DNA of 5,523 bases from Demequinaceae bacterium UBA4004 (GTDB taxonomy: Bacteria > Actinomycetota > Actinomycetes > Actinomycetales > Demequinaceae), in assembly GCA_002384765.1 (NCBI GenBank), contig DGBM01000065.1, positions 1 to 5,523 on the forward strand, read 5' to 3'. Each line of letters starts with the position of its first letter. Position 1 is the first letter of the stretch. The notes under the pieces were generated by a model. That model was not told the origin of the DNA. It saw only the letters and a list, made by a program, of their open reading frames with translations, and did not search any database. Made by a program: the position numbers and the translations under genes. Shown in pieces: positions 1 through 4,287 of the stretch.

Positions 1-268
1 GGCGTTCGAAGAAGTCGGCGCGGCTCAGCACGGCGGGTGAGAGCCGCCAGCGGCGGCAGGCGACCGCTGCGACCGGGAAGTCGATGGGACTGCGATGGTT
101 GAGGACGACGAGAGTGCCACGTCCGCCACCGCGCCCGCCGCCTGGGCCAGTGACGCTGACTTTGGCAACAAAGAGGAGGGTCGTTCGCACGGCGGTCGTG
201 AACGCGAGGTTGGCTGCGCGCTGGGTGAGAGCGCGGGTCGGTGCCCCTCGTCTGCGTCCCGAACTCAT
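1..268 (-). CDS. PlsC-type 1-acylglycerol-3-phosphate acyltransferase family protein, N-terminal part (runs off window)
   Basis: This reading frame is open from an ATG at 268 to the window edge (89 codons), so only the N-terminus is present. After a basic start and a hydrophobic stretch (about residues 19-40) comes a family-like segment ending in GTLVVLNHRSPIDFP, residues 51-65. It contains the NHx4D motif, with H58 and D63 as the expected catalytic pair. The family moves an acyl chain from acyl-CoA or acyl-ACP to lysophosphatidate or related lysolipids at the membrane. The ATG overlaps the stop of the upstream acyl-CoA synthetase remnant as ATGA. No clear Shine-Dalgarno sequence is seen, so translational coupling is the likely initiation mode. 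The frame stays open further upstream, and a GTG at 283 is an alternative start. A glycine/arginine-rich loop (residues 43-51) precedes the motif. The family call is good; the exact substrate cannot be told. Confidence 0.72.
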   Translation of the reverse strand, partial: MSSGRRRGAPTRALTQRAANLAFTTAVRTTLLFVAKVSVTGPGGGRGGGRGTLVVLNHRSPIDFPVAAVACRRWRLSPAVLSRADFFER

Positions 269-1050
269 CGGGGCCGCCAGCACGATCGGTGCGCTGGGTG
301 GGGCAGGCGCCGGTCGAGCATTCCGACCGTTTGGGCGCGGGTGTGGGTCGAGGTCGAGGTCGGGGTCGTGTCCGGCTGGGGCCGACCTGTGGGGTTCACG
401 TCGTCGATCGTCGGACCGACGTCGGCGATCAGGTCTTTGCTCCTGCCGGTGATGAACGGGTTTCCCCGCGAGCCCAGCCGGGCCAGGTCCCCGGTGTGCA
501 GCGAGCCGTCGCGAAGGGCTTCGATAGTTCTTCCCGGGTCGTTGCGGCAGCCGCGGAAGCCGGTGAGCGCGACGTGGGGCCGGTTGACGGTGATGCGCGC
601 GGGGGTCGCGGTCGAGCCGCAGCCTTCGAGGACGTCCAGTCCCGCCCCCGAAAGAGGTGGCCGACGGGTTGGCCCAGAGCCGACCCGTCGACGATGACCT
701 GGCGCAGTGCACCGCCGAACGGGCGCCGGAGGTGTCGATACACGAGGGCGTCGGCACAGCCGTGGAGCAGCGTGTCCCAGCGGCTGGGGCCCTCGTGGGT
801 GTGGATCGCCCGCAAGGGGGCGATGCCCATATCGGTGGCCCCGAAGGAAGACGGTGCGACGCCAGCAGCTACCGGAGGCATCCTCGGCGACGGCGAGGAT
901 CCACTCCAGGATCCGGGGCACCACCACCAGGGATGTCGGACCGAAGGTGCCCCGGCCGCGAGTGAGGGTGGCGGGTGAGCCGTGCCCGATGGTGGTGTGC
1001 GAGGCGACATCGGTCCCGGCATCGGGCACCGAATGGATCCAGTTGGTCAT
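265..1050 (-). pseudogene. Degraded long-chain acyl-CoA synthetase (FadD15-like AMP-binding enzyme)
   Basis: Collinear blocks of a long-chain fatty acyl-CoA synthetase survive in two frames. The first frame holds PTSLVVVPRILEWILAVAEDA minus its last residue (about 939-877). The second holds a segment with LLHGCADALVYRHLRRPFGG and GHLFRG (about 851-645). The first frame then resumes with AGLDVLEGCGSTATPARITV (about 648-577) and EALRDGSLHTGDL through ITGRSKDLI (576-415). The enzyme normally activates fatty acids with ATP and CoA. Here the N-terminal half with the YTSGTTGxPKG P-loop is missing, about 25 residues appear deleted at 577/576, and the C-terminal domain after about 391 is unrecognisable. 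The catalytic YGxTE motif reads CGSTA, so the Glu is lost. The two frameshifts (near 865-879 and 645-650) compensate, leaving 261 open codons without a stop. The ATG overlaps the phospholipase stop (ATGA, 1050-1047), and the TGA overlaps the next start (ATGA, 268-265). An active enzyme is very unlikely. Confidence 0.8.
346..369. repeat. Short tandem repeat, four copies of GGTCGN
   Basis: Four consecutive hexamers, GGTCGA, GGTCGA, GGTCGG and GGTCGT on the plus strand, lie in the unrecognisable 3' part of the acyl-CoA synthetase remnant. On the minus strand they encode a low-complexity stretch (TPTSTST or DPDLDLDP, depending on frame). Slippage at such a run may have contributed to the loss of the gene's C-terminal end; that is inference. 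Confidence 0.6.
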
Positions 1051-1919
1051 CGTTGCCCAACTGCGGCGGCACGGTCGTCGGTCTGCCAGACCGCCAGCGC
1101 CGCCTGGGCGGTCTGGTAACCGCGCTCGATCATGCCCGGGACGTCGGCCGTCGTCCACGAGGAGCACGCCTCGTCGTCGATCACGATCAGCAGATCCGCC
1201 TGCTGCCCGTGTGCCGGATGGTCCTTACGAGACTCCAGCCAGCGTCGCCACAGGGGGTCGTCGCCGAGACGCACGGCGATCACGTCGTCCGCGCCCAGGT
1301 GATGCGCCCCCCAGATCGGTAGCCCCGACAGGACCCCGCCGTCGATGCAGGAGACGCCGTCGACCTTGACCGGCGGGAAGAGACCGGGGACGGCGCTGCT
1401 GGCCCTGACGGCGTCCACCAAGGAGCCAGTGGTGACCAGACGCGGCGTCGGTGAGACGAGCTCGGTGACGACCGCCCCGAACCGGATGGGTAAGTCCTCG
1501 ATGCGCACGTCCCCGAGCCAGTCCTCCAAGTTGCGGGCCAGGGGCGTGGTGTCCATTAGACCTAGACGTGGAGTCAGGCTCGGGACGCCGAAATCGCGGA
1601 ACTGCGCTTCACGGACGCGGTCGATGATCTCCTCCGCCGAGACCCCCGCCGCCCACGCGCCGCCGATGAGGGCCCCCGCGCTGGATCCGGTGAGCACGGA
1701 CACCTCAATGCCGGCCTCTTCGATGGCGCGCAGCACTCCGGCGTGCGCGGCACCACGCGCGGCCCCGCTGGACAGTGCCAGGCCGACAGACCCGTGCCCG
1801 ACGCGCGACCGCCGCTGAGGTTCCGATATCGACAGCACTCCCCCCAAGACTTCGGCGTGGGGAGCACGTGGTTGGCGTGCCCAAGGCGCCCCGACAGCCG
1901 AAGAGCAGGAGGGTGTCAT
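1047..1919 (-). CDS. Patatin-like phospholipase family protein
   Basis: Patatin-like proteins are Ser-Asp dyad hydrolases that release fatty acids from phospholipids or other lipid esters. With the ATG at 1919 the protein has 290 residues, usual for small bacterial members. Visible motifs in order are the oxyanion loop LSSGAARGAAHAGVL (about residues 49-63), the nucleophile elbow GSSAG (78-82, Ser80) and the dyad motif DGG (Asp193). The oxyanion loop is unusual: most members have GGGxRG, here SSGAARG, although the Arg-Gly is kept. No signal peptide or membrane segment is evident, so it is probably cytosolic. The start is uncertain: the ATG has no clear Shine-Dalgarno sequence. A GTG at 1838, giving 263 residues, would fit the usual short N-terminus, but the purine run beside it lies too close. 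It is the first gene of a minus-strand lipid operon, overlaps the next gene by ATGA, and is divergent from a TetR regulator. Confidence 0.88.
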   Translation of the reverse strand: MTPSCSSAVGAPWARQPRAPHAEVLGGVLSISEPQRRSRVGHGSVGLALSSGAARGAAHAGVLRAIEEAGIEVSVLTGSSAGALIGGAWAAGVSAEEIIDRVREAQFRDFGVPSLTPRLGLMDTTPLARNLEDWLGDVRIEDLPIRFGAVVTELVSPTPRLVTTGSLVDAVRASSAVPGLFPPVKVDGVSCIDGGVLSGLPIWGAHHLGADDVIAVRLGDDPLWRRWLESRKDHPAHGQQADLLIVIDDEACSSWTTADVPGMIERGYQTAQAALAVWQTDDRAAAVGQR

Positions 1920-2023
1920 AACTGAGAGCGTACTATCATTTCGTTCGTTGCTGTCACCTACGAGACATGGCCCCGGCCCACGGGCCCGTGCCTGGCGACA
2001 CGAAACCGCGGGAAGATTGGTCA
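1920..2023. promoter_or_regulatory. Divergent promoter/operator region between phospholipase and tetR
   Basis: This 104-base gap separates two divergent genes and should hold both promoters. It contains an AT-richer island, TACTATCATTTCG (1931-1943), in otherwise GC-rich DNA. TACTAT on the plus strand, or its complement on the minus strand, could serve as a -10 element. No convincing -35 box at standard spacing was found on either strand. A GTGACA on the minus strand lies near the right place, but only about 14 bases from GATAGT. TetR regulators commonly bind their own divergent promoter, so autoregulation and control of the operon are likely by analogy, not shown. Confidence 0.4.
1979..1990. 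promoter_or_regulatory. 12-bp perfect palindrome CACGGGCCCGTG, candidate TetR operator
   Basis: CACGGGCCCGTG equals its own reverse complement and ends 33 bases before the tetR start, inside the divergent intergenic region. TetR dimers bind palindromes of roughly this size or longer, so it is a candidate operator. Perfect GC-only-rich palindromes also arise by chance in DNA of this composition, and the flanks do not extend the symmetry. Confidence 0.35.
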
Positions 2024-2608
2024 ATGACGTCAAGACGCTTTCCGCGAACCCCGGCCCGAAGAGCCGACGCCACCTCCAACGCCGCCCGGATCGTCGCCGC
2101 CGCGCGCCGCGTATTCGCCCGCGGGGACGGCCTGGGCTCGCTCGAGGAGATCGCCCGGGAGGCCGGCGTCGGGATCGCCACTCTCTACCGGCACTTCGCC
2201 CACCGAGAAGCCCTCGCATCGGCCGTGTACACCCAGCTCTTCGAAGACGAGTTCGCCCCCGCCCTGGAGCTGGCACGAAACGACCCCAGCCCCGTCCACG
2301 GTCTGCGGGCCGCGGCCGAGCGGTTGTCCGTCGTGATGTCGCACGAGCTCGGGCTCATCGCCTCGAGCGGGAACTTTGCAGCGATGACCGACGAGATGCT
2401 CCGGCGGTTCACCATGCCGCTCCAGGAAATCCTGCTCAAGGCGCAGGACGCTGGCGAGGTGCGCCGCGACCTCACCGCGGAGGACGTCCCGCGACTCCTG
2501 GTGATGGTGGTCGCCGGGCTGGCCATCCCGGGCATCTCGCCGGAAGACTTCCGCCGGTACATCGGCGTCGTCTTCGACGGGCTCCGCCCACCGCAGACCT
2601 CGCCCTAG
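2024..2608 (+). CDS. TetR/AcrR family transcriptional regulator
   Basis: The 194-residue product has the size and layout of a TetR repressor. An N-terminal three-helix DNA-binding domain (about residues 18-65) includes SLEEIAREAGVGIATLYRHF, whose second half is the recognition helix with the family's typical GVxxATLYRHF pattern. It is followed by an all-helical ligand-binding and dimerisation domain, which differs between members and does not reveal the ligand. The ATG at 2024 is preferred over one at 1967, because GGAAG lies 8 bases upstream and the TetR domain then begins at the usual distance from the N-terminus. The gene is divergent from the phospholipase operon, the usual arrangement for a local repressor, and lies upstream of a short-chain dehydrogenase on the same strand. 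Lipid-derived acyl compounds or an alcohol/ketone are plausible inducers, by context only. Confidence 0.92.
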   Translation: MTSRRFPRTPARRADATSNAARIVAAARRVFARGDGLGSLEEIAREAGVGIATLYRHFAHREALASAVYTQLFEDEFAPALELARNDPSPVHGLRAAAERLSVVMSHELGLIASSGNFAAMTDEMLRRFTMPLQEILLKAQDAGEVRRDLTAEDVPRLLVMVVAGLAIPGISPEDFRRYIGVVFDGLRPPQTSP

Positions 2609-2628
2609 GAGACCGCTGAACAAAGTGG

Positions 2629-2647
2629 CCGTCGCGGATGCCGACGG
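2629..2647 (+). terminator. Possible terminator hairpin after tetR
   Basis: CCGTCG (2629-2634) and CGACGG (2642-2647) form a 6-bp GC-rich stem with a 7-base loop, about 20 bases after the tetR stop. G-T pairs could lengthen it slightly. No T-run follows, as is common in high-GC actinobacteria, so the call rests on position and stem alone. Confidence 0.35.
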
Positions 2648-2868
2648 TTGTGGGTAGTTGCCGTGGCATCAGTCCGGCACGACGGTCTGGGTCTGGCGGG
2701 TGGTGGGGTACTCGTGCCGTGACGACACCTCCCACTTTCGGCAGGAGCGGAACGCTTCGGGAGCGGCGTTGACGAAGCACGACCCGTCAGCGCCGTCATC
2801 CATCCCGCAGGCAATTCACAGCGGAGATGATCGTCGGGGTGGCCACCAACATCGCGGCCAACGACTAG

Positions 2869-2874
2869 TATGAT
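2869..2874 (+). promoter_or_regulatory. Candidate -10 element TATGAT upstream of the dehydrogenase gene
   Basis: TATGAT matches the -10 consensus in 5 of 6 bases and sits in a locally AT-rich spot (ACTAGTATGATTTTGG). The corresponding -35 position, near 2846-2851, reads CCAACA, a weak match. A start just downstream would give a leader of about 65 bases. Confidence 0.35.
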
Positions 2875-2897
2875 TTTGGCGAGGCGACGAGGTCTAG

Positions 2898-2914
2898 CAA
2901 GGGCTCGCGCCTTG
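2898..2914. promoter_or_regulatory. Inverted repeat CAAGG-N7-CCTTG, candidate operator in the dehydrogenase leader
   Basis: CAAGG and CCTTG are reverse complements separated by 7 bases. They lie between the candidate -10 element and the ribosome-binding site of the dehydrogenase gene. A regulator bound here would block transcription, and the neighbouring TetR is an obvious candidate. The arms are only 5 bp, and I do not see the same sequence in the tetR promoter, so the link is weak. Confidence 0.3.
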
Positions 2915-2947
2915 ACCCGGTCATAGCAATGGAGCTAAGGAGAAGTT

Positions 2948-3703
2948 ATGGGAAACCGAATCGCTAGCAAGGTCGCCATCGTCACAGGTGGCGGCAGTGG
3001 AATGGGCCGCGCGCACGTCCTGCGCATGGCCGCTGAGGGAGCCTCGGTGGTCGCCACGGACGTGAATCTCGCCGCCGTCCAAGACACGGTCGCCGAAGCG
3101 GTCGCCGCAGGTGGCACCGCGATCGCGCTCGAACAGGACGTGACCGACAGCGCCCGCTGGAACGAGGTTGTGGCGGAAGCCGAAAAGGCGTTCGGCAAGA
3201 TAGACATCCTGGTCAACAACGCTGGCATCCTCATCCTCAAGCCGGTGGACGAGACGACCGAGGAGGACTGGGACCTGATCTTCCGGATCAACGTCCGATC
3301 TGTCTTCCTCGGGACGAAGGCCGTGGTGCCGGCCCTCGAGCGTGCCGGGGGCGGCTCGATCGTGAACATCTCCTCCATCTACGGCCTGGTCGGCGCCCCG
3401 AGCGCTGCGGCGTACCAGGCGTCGAAGGGCGCCGTCCGCCTCCTCACCAAGGCCAGCGCTGTTGATCTCGCGAAGTACAAGATTCGGGTCAACTCGGTCC
3501 ACCCCGGCGTGATCGCCACCGCGATGACGAAGGATCTCCTGACCGACCCCGAGGCGACGAAAGCGCTCCTGGGGACCACCATCCTCGAGCGGCCCGCGCA
3601 GCCGGAGGAGGTCAGCAACGTGGTGCTGTTCCTCGCCTCCGACGAGGCGTCGTTCGTCACCGGCGCCGAGTACGTGGTCGACGGCGGCTACACCGCGCAG
3701 TGA
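2948..3703 (+). CDS. Short-chain dehydrogenase/reductase, cyclopentanol dehydrogenase-like
   Basis: This is a complete classical SDR of 251 residues, the family's standard length. It has the Rossmann glycine motif TGGGSGMG (13-20), an acidic residue at the end of strand 2 (Asp38, pointing to NAD+ over NADP+), NNAG (90-93), Asn115, the catalytic Ser143 in NISSIYG, and YQASK with Tyr156 and Lys160. Long stretches such as INVRSVFLGT, SSIYGLVGAP and RVNSVHPGVIAT match what I recall of cyclopentanol dehydrogenase (CpnA) of Comamonas. That enzyme oxidises cyclopentanol to cyclopentanone ahead of a Baeyer-Villiger step. Oxidation of a secondary, possibly cyclic, alcohol in the cytosol is therefore the best guess. 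Related 3-alpha/20-beta-hydroxysteroid dehydrogenases share many of these features, so the substrate is uncertain. The start is well supported by AAGGAG at 2937-2942, 5 bases before the ATG. No monooxygenase or lactonase lies nearby, and a strong hairpin follows the stop, so it appears monocistronic. Confidence 0.93.
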   Translation: MGNRIASKVAIVTGGGSGMGRAHVLRMAAEGASVVATDVNLAAVQDTVAEAVAAGGTAIALEQDVTDSARWNEVVAEAEKAFGKIDILVNNAGILILKPVDETTEEDWDLIFRINVRSVFLGTKAVVPALERAGGGSIVNISSIYGLVGAPSAAAYQASKGAVRLLTKASAVDLAKYKIRVNSVHPGVIATAMTKDLLTDPEATKALLGTTILERPAQPEEVSNVVLFLASDEASFVTGAEYVVDGGYTAQ

Positions 3704-3708
3704 CCGTC

Positions 3709-3747
3709 GAGCCGGGACCGGCCCATTTGACCGGCCGGTCCCGGCTC
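3709..3747 (+). terminator. Strong hairpin terminator after the dehydrogenase gene
   Basis: A 15-bp perfect stem (GAGCCGGGACCGGCC, 3709-3723, with its exact complement at 3733-3747) encloses a 9-base loop (CATTTGACC) and begins 5 bases after the stop codon. No T-run follows. The position and uninterrupted stem make it the clearest terminator in the window. It would also separate the dehydrogenase from the transposase remnant downstream. Confidence 0.8.
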
Positions 3748-3761
3748 TGCGTCACGGGAAC

Positions 3762-4148
3762 GTGCCCCACCAGGCTGATCCAGACGAATATCTGAACACC
3801 CGAGGGGCAGTTGTGGTGTCCTGTGGCAGCGGCGAGGGGCAACAGTTGCTCGACCGGTTCGGAAGCGACATTGACACCGCCGCCAAGATCCTCACCGTCG
3901 GCGGCGACAACCCTGAACGCCTCCGCCCCGAAGCCGTATTCGCGAAACTCACCGGCATCAGTCCCGTCCCGACCGGCTCAGGGAAAGCCAGTGGACGCCA
4001 CCGGACCAACCGCGAAGGCCACCGCCAACTCAACGCCGCAATCTACCGCACCGTGATTCCCCGTATGCACTTCCACGCACCCACCCGCGCCTACCTAGAA
4101 CGCCGCACCGCCGAAGACCTCACCAAACGCGAGACCTGGGCGGCCTAG
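3762..4148 (+). pseudogene. IS110-family transposase, C-terminal fragment
   Basis: The frame encodes the C-terminal transposase domain (Transposase_20 type) typical of IS110 elements. Clear family matches run from about 3841 to 4134: LLDRFGSDIDTAAKILTVGG, DNPERLRPEAVFAKLTGISP, the SGK segment, HRTNREGHRQLNAAIYRTVI and TRAYLERRTAEDLTKRE. The whole N-terminal DEDD/RuvC-like catalytic domain (about 200 residues or more) is absent. The end is also wrong: the usual KREIIRCLKRY continuation is replaced by TWAA and a stop at 4146-4148. The serine-rich segment reads TGSGK where many members have SSGK. Both ends are therefore lost and no complete insertion sequence remains, so the fragment cannot move. 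The ATG at 3762 is only the first in the open frame; residues before about 3838 do not match the family. Confidence 0.85.
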
Positions 4149-4223
4149 GGGATGTTTCGCACGCAGGCGGCGCGAGTGAATCGTGTGCGCTGCTTTTGGC
4201 TTACGGAGGCGATCCACGCACGT

Positions 4224-4268
4224 GAGAGGGTTGACGGGACCTTCGTCCTGAGAGTAAGAAACCCTCTC
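4224..4268 (-). terminator. Nested hairpin downstream of hemL, likely its terminator
   Basis: GAGAGGGTT (4224-4232) pairs exactly with AACCCTCTC (4260-4268), a 9-bp stem. A second small stem, GGAC/GTCC with a CTTC loop, lies inside it. The structure begins 19 bases after the hemL stop, on the side where hemL transcription ends, and could also stop readthrough from the plus strand. The long internal loop (27 bases) makes it weaker than a classical terminator. It might instead be a relic of the insertion sequence end. Confidence 0.45.
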
Positions 4269-4287
4269 TACCAGGCTCTTTGCCGCG

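Larger units (their letters stand above)
2609..2947. other. 339-base intergenic region with no recognisable gene
   Basis: Apart from the possible tetR hairpin at its start and the promoter-like elements at its end, this stretch shows no gene I can identify. Open frames of 60-70 codons exist on both strands (for example 2658-2873 plus and 2605-2814 minus). Their products look like frame shadows of GC-rich DNA, have no recognisable domain, and lack convincing ribosome-binding sites. It could be decayed coding sequence or a long regulatory leader. Confidence 0.6.

Noticed and set aside
84..978. Long overlapping plus-strand open frames (84-452, 95-697, 241-978)
   Set aside because: They are shadows of the minus-strand acyltransferase and acyl-CoA synthetase remnant. 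Their products are rich in Arg, Gly and Pro and have no recognisable domain.
1051..1167. Upstream extension of the acyl-CoA synthetase frame to an ATG at 1167
   Set aside because: That extension lies inside the phospholipase gene in another frame. The ATG at 1050, overlapping the phospholipase stop, is the natural start.
1345..1818. 157-codon plus-strand frame opposite the phospholipase
   Set aside because: It mirrors the phospholipase codons, has no domain and no ribosome-binding site.
1047..2276. A 409-codon start for the phospholipase, beginning at 2276
   Set aside because: The first 119 residues would lie largely antisense to the tetR gene, are arginine-rich low-complexity sequence, and precede the expected patatin N-terminus by too far.
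2030..2623. 197-codon minus-strand frame opposite tetR
   Set aside because: It is antisense to a well-supported TetR gene, and its product shows no family features.
2658..2873. 71-codon plus-strand frame in the intergenic region as a possible small protein
   Set aside because: No ribosome-binding site, domain or membrane segment is visible, and a competing minus-strand frame overlaps it. Not supported as a gene.
2921..3502. 193-codon minus-strand frame opposite the dehydrogenase gene
   Set aside because: It is an antisense shadow of a gene with complete SDR motifs; the frame is open only because of GC-rich codon bias.
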